Shown in pieces: positions 1 through 9,620 of a stretch of DNA of 35,119 nt. Every line of letters starts with the position of its first letter. Position 1 is the stretch's first letter. Below the pieces are notes generated by a model, which was not told where the DNA came from, made no database searches, and worked only from the letters and a program-made list of their open reading frames with translations. Both the position numbers and the translations under genes were made by a program. Source of the DNA: Neglectibacter sp. X58 (lineage in GTDB: Bacteria > Bacillota > Clostridia > Oscillospirales > Acutalibacteraceae); the NCBI RefSeq assembly GCF_009936035.1, contig NZ_QWEO01000031.1, positions 1 through 35,119 on the forward strand, in the 5' to 3' direction.

Positions 1-156
1 ATAGAATTGCGCTATGGTTTGGTTGGTTCTGGATATGAGAAAATGCCGCATTTCAAGATAGGGGAGAAATTGAATTACTCGGAGAAAACAATCTTCCGAT
101 ACCACCAAAGGGGCATTGACCAGCTAAACCAAATTTTGGAGGGAGAGAAAGCCTAA
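1..156 (+). CDS. C-terminal fragment of a sigma-like / ArpU-type (DUF1492-like) regulator
   Basis: An open frame enters from the left edge and stops at TAA 154-156, giving 51 residues. The segment around residues 19-44 (KIGEKLNYSEKTIFRYHQRG) has the shape of a sigma-70 region-4/helix-turn-helix motif: a helix, a short turn, then a basic recognition helix. Small proteins of this kind (DUF1492/ArpU-like, sigma-like) are typical of prophages and conjugative elements in Firmicutes, where they control late or transfer genes. The start lies outside the window, so family and length are inferred from this tail only. Its position at the edge of an AT-richer region fits a mobile or accessory origin. 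Confidence 0.45.
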   Translation: MELRYGLVGSGYEKMPHFKIGEKLNYSEKTIFRYHQRGIDQLNQILEGEKA

Positions 157-248
157 TGGAAGAAAAAGCACGTCCACCCCCTAATTCTTCAGTCAGGCCC
201 ATTTCCATCAATTTTTCTTTTGTCATGCTGATTCCCGGCCCATTGTAG
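156..248 (+). CDS. Tiny ORF overlapping the upstream stop, function unknown
   Basis: The ATG at 156 overlaps the upstream TAA, and GGAGAG just before it could serve as ribosome site. The frame gives 30 residues, with a polar, proline-rich start (MEEKARPPPNSS) and a hydrophobic end. It may be a real coupled small protein or the remaining start of a deleted gene. Nothing in it is recognisable. Confidence 0.2.
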   Translation: MEEKARPPPNSSVRPISINFSFVMLIPGPL

Positions 249-325
249 GAGTGGGCCGGGGTTCCATTTTGCCCGATGCTGTGTTATACTGAACATGGTT
301 AAATTTCTTGAAGGGAACCTTGAAT

Positions 326-556
326 ATGTGCGATGAAACCACCCAAAAATTCATAGATCGTTTTGGTGGAACCATGGGCTATGCTATGCCCGGTTTTGGG
401 CTGGTGTACCACTACCGGGGCCGGGATTATCACTTGCACGATTTCACGCCAGAGGTTGAAGCCGTCATGGTGGACAGCCTGAAGCAAGGAAAGAATCTGA
501 TTCCCAAAACCTTCCCCGTGGTGGATTTATACCCCTACCCGGATAGGGTGTATTAG
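326..556 (+). CDS. Small hypothetical protein
   Basis: This 76-residue protein starts at ATG 326, with AAGGGA at 311-316 as ribosome site. A TTG at 308 is in frame but has a poorer upstream site. The product is soluble in character and rich in aromatic residues and Asp (for example YHYRGRDYHLHDF and DLYPYPDRVY). It has no membrane segment and no motif I can assign. It sits between a fragment of a phage-type regulator and the end of the Type I restriction operon, which reads toward it. Treat as an accessory-region hypothetical. Confidence 0.45.
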   Translation: MCDETTQKFIDRFGGTMGYAMPGFGLVYHYRGRDYHLHDFTPEVEAVMVDSLKQGKNLIPKTFPVVDLYPYPDRVY

Positions 557-780
557 CCCCTTGAAAGTTAATTTTCAACCCCCCTGTTCACTGTTGCAAA
601 TGTGTTGCAAACGCCCCCAGCGTCTACCGGCGTTGTGGGGCTATTAAATATTGAACTTCTTGAATTGCAACGGTTAGCGGTGGTCAGAGACGGCGTAGAA
701 CTGCCGAAAATTGAACATAATTTGTGGGAACAAAGACACTGCTTGCCAAGTAGCGCACAACCGCCTATATGAACTTTGGA

Positions 781-3700
781 CTATTCGCTTTTTTCTCCGT
801 AAGGCGTTTGCTCCTCTGCTACCATCTGAATTTCCTGTTGTGGCTCGAAGTTATAAACGATGGACTTATGTTTCTGCGGTGGTGCTTCATAAGGCTTTCC
901 TTCTCTGTTGTAGGTAAGATTAAATACAAGATCGGAAAGCCATTTCTTGAATGAGGGATTATCCTGAAACTGTTTGAACAGTTCCATATTATCAGCCATG
1001 ATAGCGAAGATGACCTGCTGCAAAGCCCGCTCACTTTCAAGTCTTGCACTCTGTTCATCAGAGTTCTTCATAGCATTCTGATATTTCTCATCCCTGGAAA
1101 CCATAGCAGGTATTTCAAGAATCTGTCTGCGTACATTATCTACGTCATTCCAGTTGATATTGCCAAACATATCGTTGAAATCAGACAGAATAACGGAAAG
1201 CAAATCCATCTCTGGCTCGATAATGTGACCAACTTTGCCGGATGGAACCGGCGCAACCTCGGAATCAGAATCCTCCAACTTGATGGATATTGACTCACGC
1301 GCCTCGTTGCGATAGCTTTCCAAATCGATTGCCTCAAGGATACCCTGTGACAGGTCATCCTCGCGGGGGGAAGGCAGTTTCGGTATCAGCAGATTGAGAA
1401 AAATGGAGAGCCGCTCCCAATCCGCATTGCCATAAGGAAGGATCGCGCCGAGGAATCCATATGTACGGCAAAAGCTTTCGCCGTACTTTTGAACTTGATC
1501 TGGTCATCTGTTTCCAACTGCTTATAAAGGGCTGTACAGGCATCCAGGGTAGGATCAAGTTTATCACGGTCTGCACCATTCAAATACAGGCTAACCAGGT
1601 GTTCTACATCATCGCCAGAATATACCTGATACCCTTCCATCGTTGCCACAAGATCATAAAGTTTGTTGGGGTCAGTCCCGCCGGACAAAATCGTGGTGCG
1701 ATAGTAGCGGGAGAAGGACTCTTCAATAATTTCCGGTTTATTAGCGAAATCCAAAACGAAGGTGTCGTACTTCTTTGGATGACAACGGTTCAGCCTTGAA
1801 AGGGTCTGTACCGCTTTGATGTCATAGAGCATCTTATCCACATACATCGTGTGAAGCAGGGGTTCATCAAAGCCGGTCTGGAACATATCCGCAACAATCA
1901 GGATGCGATACGGGTCCGCCTTAAAGGTCTTTGGTATCTTAGCGTCCGGGAATCCATTCATGCCTGCCGAGGTCAGCGGCGGTTCCTGACCGTTGTACTT
2001 ACACTCACCAGAGAAAGCAATAATGGTTTTATAGGGGCTGTGTCTTTCAGAAAGGCACTTGTTGATAGAATAATAATATTCAATGCATCGCGGAATACTG
2101 GCAGTCACAACCATAGCGCGGGCCTGCCCGCCAACTTTTCCCTTAGGGATAACCTGTTCATGGAAGTGGTCAACCATCATAGCGGCCTTCTTCGCTATGG
2201 TATAGCTGTCGCTCTCCACAAAATTGCGGAGTTTCTTCTGGGCGCGCTTTTTGTCAAACATCGGATCGTCCTCGACAGTCTTCATTAGTCTGTAGAAACT
2301 GTCGATAGGTGTGTAATTCCGCAATACATCCAAGATGAATCCCTCCTGGATAGCTTGCTTCATCGTGTAGACGTGGAATGGCTTATTCTGCAATTCGCCC
2401 TTGTCATTCAATATAGGAGTTCCGTATTCATCCACAACAAGTATGCCGAAAGTCTCTAATGTCTTATTCTTCGGTGTGGCCGTAAAGGCAAAATAGCTAG
2501 CATTATTCAGCAGTTTACGCCCTTCCATCATAGCGTTGATTTTATCCTCGTTGTCCATCTCATCATCTGAGGCGAGTCCGGAGAGGGCAAGATTCATCTG
2601 TGCGGAGTTGCGACCACTCTGCCCTGAGTGCGCCTCATCAATGATAATGGCGAAACGATTCTCTTTGTGATCGGCTCCAATCTGTGGAACAATGTATGGG
2701 AACTTTTCAATCGTGGTAACGATGATGCGCTTTCCGTCCGTGATAGCTTTTGTAAGGTCGCCAGAGTGCTCCGCCCATGCCACGGTATTGCTTACCTGCA
2801 TGAATTGTTTGATGGTGTCCCTGATCTGCTTGTCGAGGATACGGCGGTCAGTGACTACAATAACAGAGTCCAGCATCGGACCCCCATTCTGCTCAAGTCC
2901 AATCAATTGATGCGCAAGCCATGCGATAGAGTTGGATTTGCCGCTTCCCGCGCTGTGCTGGATCAGGTATCTATGCCCGACACCGTTTTCCCGCACATCG
3001 CTAAGAAGTTTTGTAACTACATCCAACTGATGATACCGTGGAAAAATCTGCTTCTCCTTTTTCTTCTTGGTATTCTCATCCACCTCAATAACGGCCTGTG
3101 CATAGTTCTCAATAATCAGCGTCAGTTTTTCTTTTGTAAGAATGTCTTTCCACAGATAGTCGGTCATCAAGCCATTGGGATTCGGCGGATTGCCTGCTCC
3201 ATCGTTATACCCCTTATCGAAAGGCAGGAACCAACTGTCTTTGCCCGCAAGACGAGTGCAGAATTTGACACGGGCGTCATCCACGGCCAGATGCACCATG
3301 CAGCGTTTGAACTGGAACAACATCTCTCGCGGATCGCGATCATCCTTGTACTGCTGGACAGCATCATCCACATTTTGCTTCGTAAGCTGGTTCTTGAGTT
3401 CAAAGGTGATGACAGGCAATCCATTGATGAATAAGCACAGGTCAAGGGCCAGTTTACCAGCATCCTGAGAATAGCGGAGCTGGCGCGTCACGCTGAAAAT
3501 ATTTTTCTGGAACATCTCCCTCGCTTTTTCGTTGCTTTCGGTCGGTGTGAGATAGAACATGATGAGATCGACCGGATATATCTTGATGCCGTTGCGCAGA
3601 ATATCTACGATGCCGCGTTTGACCAACTCACCCTGGAGGCGGTTCAGAAACTGACGCTTTTTCTGCTCGGACTGGAACACACCCAGTTTACCCATCTGTG

Positions 3701-3876
3701 AGGGCTGGGTATCCTGCAAAAATCGAAAAAGGCGGGTTTCATCAATCGCATATTCGCATATTCGCATATTCTTTATTATAATCAGCGTTAGTCCCTTCTT
3801 CATAACCGTTCTGCTCAACCAGCCATTTTACAATGAGGGCCTCCAAACCGCTTTCTTTTGTATTTGTAAAGGCCAT
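781..3876 (-). pseudogene. hsdR: Type I restriction endonuclease subunit R, disrupted by two frame changes
   Basis: HsdR is the ATP-driven translocase and nuclease subunit of Type I restriction enzymes. The natural start is ATG 3876, preceded by AGGAGG and 2 nt after the upstream stop. It opens with MAFTNTKESGLEALIVKWLV, a usual HsdR beginning. That frame hits TGA at 3742-3744 after 44 codons because an 8-bp unit (GAATATGC on the coding strand) is present three times at 3748-3771. With one or four units it would read on as KEYAIDETRLF. The main frame (to 1386) carries the PD-(D/E)XK nuclease motif FINGLPVITFELK, Walker A SAGSGKS, a DEAH box, FTATP and the late helicase motif SRLNRCHP. Near 1467 one base is missing: the frame leaves after KAFA, and RTYGFLGAILPYGN resumes in the frame running to 781. 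Total span equals about 1,030 codons, normal for the family. Translation of the central part from an internal start cannot be excluded, but the C-terminus would be lost. Confidence 0.9.
3748..3771 (-). repeat. Three tandem copies of an 8-bp unit inside hsdR
   Basis: GCATATTC on the plus strand (GAATATGC on the coding strand) is repeated perfectly at 3748-3755, 3756-3763 and 3764-3771, with two further matching bases on the left side. The unit length is not a multiple of three, so gain or loss of single units shifts the hsdR frame. One or four units keep the natural ATG 3876 in frame, while the three present do not. Confidence 0.9.
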
Positions 3877-3878
3877 AC

Positions 3879-4901
3879 TCAGCCCTCCTGTTCTTCAATC
3901 CGCTTGCGCTCGGCTTCGATTTCACGCTGTAATTCTTCAGCAGTGGGTAATGCAAAACGATAACGTGAAGCAAAAACTTGTTGAGCATCGTTCAAAACAG
4001 AGTATTTGACGATTGCCTCATTCTTTTGGGAACACAGTATGATACCTATAGTAGGATTGTCATCTTCATTTTTATATAGCGCATCAAACATTCGGATATA
4101 GCTGTCCATCTGGCCAATGTCGCCGTGGGTCAATTTCCCGATTTTCAAGTCAATCAGCACATGGCATTTCAGGATACTGTGGTAAAATACAAGGTCAAGG
4201 TAAAAATCTTCATCTTCATAGCGCATCAGCTTTTGTCTTGCTACAAAACAGAAACCGCGTCCTAATTCCAACAGGAATTCCTGCAATTTTTCTATCAATG
4301 CCTGCTCTAAATCCGACTCACGCAGGGACGGGTAATCTTTCAGATCAAGAAATTCCAACACATATGGGTCTTTAATGAAATTTTCCGCAGCTAAAGGCGC
4401 TGTAAGTTCAACAGCTTCGGCCCTTACAGGTACCTGGTCTCTGCTTGCAAGAAGCCGCTCATAGTATAGGGTGGAAATTTGACGCTCCAGTTGGCGGCTC
4501 GACCATGCGGATGCGATAGCCTCGTCCATATACCATTGTCTTGCCTGTTCATTTTCCACCGACAGCAGAAGGCGGTAGTGCGTCCAAGTCAATTGCGAAC
4601 GCAGTGCGTTCGTATTTGGAAACATCACATAAAACTTCTTCATCTGTTGTAATGTCCGCACAGAAAAGCCCTTGCCGAAGTCCTTGGTCAGACGGCTGGA
4701 TAACTCCTGCAAGACGGACTTTCCATAATCAGCCCGTGCATTGCCATTTTGCTCATGCTCTACAATGATGCGCCCAATCTGCCAGTAGGCTTGTACCATC
4801 GCAAAATTGACTGCGCTGTATGCCTGATTGCGCGACAGCAGGAGGGTTTCCTTTATTTTAGAATAGATGTCCTCATATGGAACTAATTCACTGTTATTCA
4901 T
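3879..4901 (-). CDS. DUF1016 / YhcG-family PDDEXK nuclease-domain protein
   Basis: This 340-residue protein matches the YhcG/DUF1016 family in layout. An N-terminal helical DUF1016_N-like part (about 10-150, including YWQIGRIIVEHE and DFGKGFSVRTLQQMKKFY) precedes a C-terminal PD-(D/E)XK domain (about 175-315). The putative catalytic residues are visible as D236 in FYLDLVFYH and the D251-x-K253 pair in VLIDLKIGK. Family members often lie beside or inside Type I restriction operons, and their biochemical role is unsettled. The gene lies in the hsd operon, with its TGA 2 nt before the hsdR ATG, so the two are probably translationally coupled. Start ATG 4901 has AAGGA about 11 nt upstream. The reading frame is intact, unlike its neighbours. 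Confidence 0.85.
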   Translation of the reverse strand: MNNSELVPYEDIYSKIKETLLLSRNQAYSAVNFAMVQAYWQIGRIIVEHEQNGNARADYGKSVLQELSSRLTKDFGKGFSVRTLQQMKKFYVMFPNTNALRSQLTWTHYRLLLSVENEQARQWYMDEAIASAWSSRQLERQISTLYYERLLASRDQVPVRAEAVELTAPLAAENFIKDPYVLEFLDLKDYPSLRESDLEQALIEKLQEFLLELGRGFCFVARQKLMRYEDEDFYLDLVFYHSILKCHVLIDLKIGKLTHGDIGQMDSYIRMFDALYKNEDDNPTIGIILCSQKNEAIVKYSVLNDAQQVFASRYRFALPTAEELQREIEAERKRIEEQEG

Positions 4902-5068
4902 CCAAAGCTGTTCCTTTCTGGATCACTTTATATAGCTATTGGACTGCTGTCCAGTTCATCTGAATCATTTATATACATTTTGTGTATTTCTTGAATACCT
5001 GCAACTTTTGCTGCAGAGATGACCAATCTTCTTTCATATTCAGGCATACGCAAACCGAGAATAATTTT

Positions 5069-5926
5069 TCAGGGCCTTGCTTTTATAAATGTTCTCATCC
5101 CGTGCATTCGTGGTCTAATCATTCTCCACTCTTCATCATTTTCATGGCATTTCTTCTTTATTAGAGTCACTCGCTCTGCTTCCCACATATTTTGAGCCAT
5201 AATTAAATCTATCGTACTCTGCGGAATATTTATTCCTTTTCCTAATGCCATATCAATTACATATAATGACAGTGCATAATTCGTGGCATCATATCGAGAG
5301 TTTGAGTAATAAACAGGATATATAAAGGGCATTTCCGTATAGGCAGTACTACAATTTTTGCATTTTTCTTCTGTTCCGCATATAACCGTTTCTCTTTGAT
5401 TGAAATCGTATATGAGAGCAAAACCATGGTAATCCTTGGCATACTTTATCCAAAGTGTTTCATTCAATGGATTCTCACAAAAACAAATTGAAAACAGTTT
5501 GCGTCTGACTGCTTCTCTCATGTCTTTTAATAGCCTGTCCATTTTTTGAAAGTCTGGTGTCGTATTAGATAGGCCAGCCTTAAATGTGTCGGGGACAATG
5601 CCAAATAAGGTTGCCATTGTATCAATAAGGCCATCTAAAGATGTATTGTCCGCATCAAAAATTGGCCTTATGCAATCATAAATATCCTTAAATCTGTCTG
5701 TATTGATTTGGAAGTATGTATCAAAGGGGTCATCATAATAGTCCGCTGAAGAAAACCACAATATATTATCTTGTAACTGCTTCAAGGAATTTTCATTGAC
5801 GCTACGATAACGGCATAGTGTTTCCGGATACGGAGCAGCAGATGTTAACGCACTCACACTTTGAGGTAAATTGTCATGTGTATTGCACAATAAATTCCAA
5901 AAATGCTGTCTATCGACCTTGCTCAT
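5069..5926 (-). CDS. DUF2971-family protein, cut short by an in-frame TGA
   Basis: The 285-residue product has the DUF2971 pattern: YRSVNENSLKQL near the start, LWFSSADYYDDPFDTYF at about 55-71, then ICFCENPLNETLWIKYAKDYHGFALIYDF. DUF2971 proteins are common in defence islands and their activity is not established. The frame ends at TGA 5069-5071 right after TFIKARP. Reading past that stop continues in the same frame for 47 more codons (KIILGLRMPEYERRLVIS and on) to TAA 4928-4930. That is the sort of C-terminus expected of the family, so the gene probably ran to 332 codons and carries a nonsense mutation. Start ATG 5926 lies 3 nt after the hsdS stop, with GGAG inside hsdS. Placing it between hsdS and the DUF1016 gene suggests accessory cargo of the restriction operon. 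Confidence 0.75.
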   Translation of the reverse strand: MSKVDRQHFWNLLCNTHDNLPQSVSALTSAAPYPETLCRYRSVNENSLKQLQDNILWFSSADYYDDPFDTYFQINTDRFKDIYDCIRPIFDADNTSLDGLIDTMATLFGIVPDTFKAGLSNTTPDFQKMDRLLKDMREAVRRKLFSICFCENPLNETLWIKYAKDYHGFALIYDFNQRETVICGTEEKCKNCSTAYTEMPFIYPVYYSNSRYDATNYALSLYVIDMALGKGINIPQSTIDLIMAQNMWEAERVTLIKKKCHENDEEWRMIRPRMHGMRTFIKARP

Positions 5927-5929
5927 ATT

Positions 5930-7294
5930 TCATTTCTCCTCATCTTCGGACGCATCGCCCATATCTCTGTCATCCTCATCGAATGAGTCCGCAGTTTCTT
6001 CTACATACTCGAAGGCAGGAACTTTAATATCACGGACATCTATTTTACCTGTTACCACATCGGAGATAAGGCGGGTCTTAAATTCCTGTAAAGTAGAAAT
6101 CTCCTGCGCTAGGCTATCTTCATACTTTTTTGTCTTATCACGGAATTCAATTATGTACTCCATAATTTCTGCCTGTTCTTCAATTGGCGGGACAGGCAGA
6201 ACGATAGTATTAAAATCATCTGTGTAAAGTCGCCAGAATCCTTCGATTATGCCGCGCACCCTGATGCGCAGTTCACCCCGGAAACGGTCACTTTTTAGTA
6301 CAGTTTCTGCAAATGTCGGAAGAACTCTCTCTGTGTTTGGTATCAGCACTGTATAGTCTGGGCTGATAACTCCAGACTGTGGAGACAGCGCAAAGACACC
6401 CAAGTGCGCTTTGAGCCTGTTCAAAACAAGATCATCTTTATAACACAGTTTACCGCCTGCATACGATTCCGAGAGCATCCTGCGTTCATCAAGTTGACCA
6501 TCTGGTACAAGCCCATATTTTTGGCTCATAGACAAATGTTGCTCCTGGCCCTCTTGTGAACGCTCGTCCCGTTCCGAGAAAAGATACTTACATCGCATAG
6601 TTTGCCAATGCTCTGGTATATCTTCAATCCACTCTACCCCAGAATTTTTTGTAGATACATTATTGTGTAGGCCATGTGTGACAATGTGTGAGATATAAAC
6701 TCTCTGCCGCTCATGAAGCGATGCTATTTGTTTCCGCTTTATTGAAATTAGCCGATTAATACTTGAAACCTTCCAATCCAAAAACCGCACAATCTGATCT
6801 TGCTCAGGGCGTGGCGGGACAGGATAAAACTGCGCTGAAAAGATTTCAAATCGAAAATCTGACGAGCGTCCCCTGATCCCTTTATATAGAGATTGAATAA
6901 ATCCAGTCCGTGCCATTTCTCGAAGTAAGAGGGCATAGTATTGATTGTTACTGTCACCCCTCGCTTGACAAACACTATATACAGGAGTTCCCTTACCATC
7001 AGAATCAGATACGCCAATGGAACCCGCAAAGGCATCCATTACATGAATAACAAGGTCACCTTTTCTGATACCCTGATAACCAATCTCTTTCAATGACTCT
7101 GTAAATCCCGTTGTTCTGCGATTCTTTCTCAATGTAACAGTTCCATCGCGAAAGCAAGTAACTACTCCATCCATGTCATTTGTTGGGCGTTGCATTTTTT
7201 GATATAGGTTTTTCCCGCGCTCCAACTTCCAGTGTAATGGCATCTTCTCAATCCAAGGGACAGGAGTAAGGATATAATGTCCATATCCATTCAT
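5930..7294 (-). CDS. hsdS: Type I restriction-modification specificity subunit S
   Basis: HsdS chooses the bipartite DNA target and holds HsdM and HsdR. The 454 residues show the duplicated plan of the family. A first target-recognition domain (about 1-175, ending in the PVPPRPEQDQIVRFLDWK boundary) is followed by a helical spacer (about 176-215, ending RQVYISHIVTHGL-like). The second recognition domain opens with GVEWIEDIPEHWQ (about 225) and ends at LPVPPIEEQAEIMEYI, followed by a second coiled-coil spacer. The C-terminus is an acidic tail (about 425-454) rich in Asp and Glu. ATG 7294 overlaps the hsdM TGA as ATGA, a sign of translational coupling. The frame is intact, so specificity could still be supplied even if hsdM and hsdR are defective. 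Confidence 0.92.
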   Translation of the reverse strand: MNGYGHYILTPVPWIEKMPLHWKLERGKNLYQKMQRPTNDMDGVVTCFRDGTVTLRKNRRTTGFTESLKEIGYQGIRKGDLVIHVMDAFAGSIGVSDSDGKGTPVYSVCQARGDSNNQYYALLLREMARTGFIQSLYKGIRGRSSDFRFEIFSAQFYPVPPRPEQDQIVRFLDWKVSSINRLISIKRKQIASLHERQRVYISHIVTHGLHNNVSTKNSGVEWIEDIPEHWQTMRCKYLFSERDERSQEGQEQHLSMSQKYGLVPDGQLDERRMLSESYAGGKLCYKDDLVLNRLKAHLGVFALSPQSGVISPDYTVLIPNTERVLPTFAETVLKSDRFRGELRIRVRGIIEGFWRLYTDDFNTIVLPVPPIEEQAEIMEYIIEFRDKTKKYEDSLAQEISTLQEFKTRLISDVVTGKIDVRDIKVPAFEYVEETADSFDEDDRDMGDASEDEEK

Positions 7295-9271
7295 TGTATC
7301 CCCTCCATAATCTCCGCCATCATACCGTCCGCTTCCTGTTCAAGGGCTTTCAAGCTCTCCAAAATTTCCTCCATAGGGCGCAATTCTACCGGTTTATAGA
7401 AATACTTGGTAAAGCTGATTTCATAGCCAATCTGTGTTTTCTTCTCATCCACATAAGCATCGGAGGTATAGGGCAGCACTTCATTTTTCATAAAGGTATC
7501 AATGCCGCCCTCATAGGTAAACGGGATGTTTTCTGTATCCCGCAAATCAACATCCGGCTCCCCTTCGATGGGCTGCGCAGCGGCGTCCTTCTCTGTGATA
7601 AAAGGCCGGATTTTCTTCAGAACGCTGGCCTTCAACTTTGTCGCCTTTGCAAAAGCCGTCCAATCATCCAAAGGAGCGGTTTTTGTGGCTTCAGCAAGAG
7701 CGATTTTTACCGCCGCAAGCTCGTCTGCGTTCTTGAATATATCTGCAGGAATTTCTCTGTCAGGATATACGCGCAGACGCAAAGGTCGCTCCACTGTAAC
7801 AGACCAGTAGCCAAACTCCTCGTTGTCAAAAATCATGCTGACTTCGCTTCGCTCCATCTCCATAAAGATGCGCACGATTTCCTTGCGAATTTCCGGAGTA
7901 AATTCGCAGTTTTTCTTGCCCATATTTTTGCGGAGCGGGGATTTCATGGCGGTCGCATCAATCAGTTGGATTTTCCCTTTGCGGCGTTCTTCCTTCCGGT
8001 TGGAGAGAATCCAAATGAATGTCCCAATCCCTGTATTGTAGAACATATTCTCCGGCAGTGCGATGATAGCCTCAACCAAGTCGTTCTCAATCAGATTGCG
8101 GCGGGCATTGCTTTCCCCACTGCCGGCGTCCCCCGTGAAAATGGACGAGCCGTTATGTACCTCGGCAATGCGGCTGCCCAGCAGCGTATCCTTTTTCATC
8201 TTTGCCACCGTCGCTTGTCCGTGGAATCATCGCCATCTGTTCGCCGCCTTCGAGATAGGCATTAAACCGGGTATCCAGAATTTCCTTTTTGCCGCCCATC
8301 TTTTCTGCGTCAACCTTCCAGCTTTTCCCGTAAGGCGGATTGGACAGCATGAAATCAAACTGCCTTGTGGCGTTTCCATCCAGGGAAAGTGTAGAACCAT
8401 AGCTGATATGCTCCGCCTGTTCCCCATCACCTTTGAGCAGCATATCCGCCTTACAGATTGCATATGTTTCGGGGTTCACTTCCTGCCCAAACAAATGAAT
8501 AGACACATTCTTTTCCAGTCTCTGGGCAATCGCCAGAAGCCTGTCCTGCGCAACAGTAAGCATACCGCCTGTCCCGCAAGCACCATCATAACAGGAATAG
8601 GTGGCATCTTTGATTTGGCCGGCAATGGGCATAAACACAAGGTCAGCCATCAGTTCAACGACATCGCGGGGCGTCCAGTGTTCCCCGGCTTCCTCGTTGT
8701 TTTCCTCATTGAACTTGCGGATCAGTTCCTCAAAAATCGTACCCATGCCGTGATTATCCAGTCCAGGATGCTTCACCATAGTCTGAGCATCGTCCTTATA
8801 AATTGGCTTCGGAGAGAGGTTAATATCCGGCGAAATAAGTTTCTCAATCACCGCCCCCAGAATATCCGCCTCAATCATCGTGTCAATCTGATTGCGGAAC
8901 CTGAACTTCTCCAAAATCTCCTGCACATTAGGGGAGAAACCGTCCAGGTATGCCTCAAAATCGGCCTTTAGCGTTTGCTTCTTAGCGCGGCTGGTGAGAT
9001 CACGCAGGCGGAACGGAGAAGCGTTACAGAATGCCTGCCCGGCCACATTGCACAGCGCCGGCCACTGATTATCGATTCTGGCTTCATCCAGCTTCTTCTT
9101 CATATCAAGAACAGCCTCTTTGCTGTCCTCCAGCATGGCATCCAAGCGACGGATTACCGTCATCGGTAAAATGACATCACGATATTTTCCGCGCACATAC
9201 ACATCGCGCAGGCAATCATCCGCAATTCCCCATATAAAACTTACGACTGTATTGTGAATTTGATTGTCCAT
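7291..9271 (-). pseudogene. hsdM: Type I restriction-modification DNA methyltransferase subunit M, with internal deletion/frameshift
   Basis: HsdM is the N6-adenine methyltransferase of the complex. The 5' part from ATG 9271 has the helical N-terminal domain, then the AdoMet-binding motif DGACGTGG (229-236), FGQEVNPETY and the catalytic NPPY (311-314). It reaches EQMAMIPRTSDG and then loses frame near 8207. The 3' part resumes in another frame at VAKMKKDTLLGSRIAEVHNGSSIF and runs to 7291. HsdM proteins normally have roughly eight or nine residues between these two blocks (of the kind DGQxLFLxN), and those are absent. This points to a deletion of about 25 bp plus frame change, not a one-base sequencing slip. 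Without the junction neither half would make a working enzyme. The 3' half has a GTG at 8208 that could restart but lacks a clear ribosome site. Confidence 0.88.
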
Positions 9272-9361
9272 ATGTCTTTATTCCCTTCTCACGGAGACCA
9301 GCGTCTTCCGACTTACAGCAGATTTATCCTTGTTTCAAAACTCATATTCCGTATAACTGAT

Positions 9362-9568
9362 TCACTTTTCTTCTACCATTTCCATAATATCACAGACATC
9401 ACACCTTAGGGCTGTGCAAATTTTTTCAATGATTTCTGTATTTACATTTTTATTTTTGCCGAGCTTCGTAACGGATGCCGCGCTGATTCCCGCTAATTGT
9501 TGCAAGTCTTTTTTCTTCATATCCTTGTCAATCAACAGTTTCCATAATTTTTTGTAACTGATAGCCAT
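9362..9568 (-). CDS. XRE-family helix-turn-helix regulator of the hsd operon
   Basis: The 68-residue protein is almost entirely one Cro/C1-type domain. DMKKKDLQQLAGISAASVTKLGKNKNV forms the helix-turn-helix, followed by EIIEKICTALRCDVCDIMEMVEE. I chose ATG 9568 because GGGAGG sits 8 nt upstream; in-frame codons further up lie in promoter sequence. Its promoter (TATAAT at 9621-9626, TTGCGT at 9644-9649) abuts a perfect dyad at 9651-9678 shared with the divergent kinase operon. The protein therefore probably represses itself, hsdM and perhaps the divergent genes. It is the first gene of the minus-strand restriction operon, with a 90-nt gap to hsdM. Confidence 0.85.
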   Translation of the reverse strand: MAISYKKLWKLLIDKDMKKKDLQQLAGISAASVTKLGKNKNVNTEIIEKICTALRCDVCDIMEMVEEK

Positions 9569-9620
9569 GAATGAACCTCCCTTTTCTGGGAATGTGCCGA
9601 TTTGAAGATTTCTGCTGCTT

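Noticed and set aside
557-780. Possible attachment site or small gene in the spacer after the small hypothetical protein
   Set aside because: GTTGCAAA occurs twice and a weak AACGCC/GGCGTT pairing is present, with a short open frame, but nothing strong enough to call.
3748-3771. CRISPR-like repeat
   Set aside because: The 8-bp units are contiguous without spacers and lie inside hsdR.
5069-5071. TGA as selenocysteine codon or recoded codon
   Set aside because: DUF2971 is not a known selenoprotein, no SECIS-like hairpin is evident after it, and TGA is used as normal stop by neighbouring genes.
7294-8265. 323-codon plus-strand frame opposite hsdM
   Set aside because: It lies wholly antisense to conserved HsdM sequence, has no family-like motif and no ribosome site.
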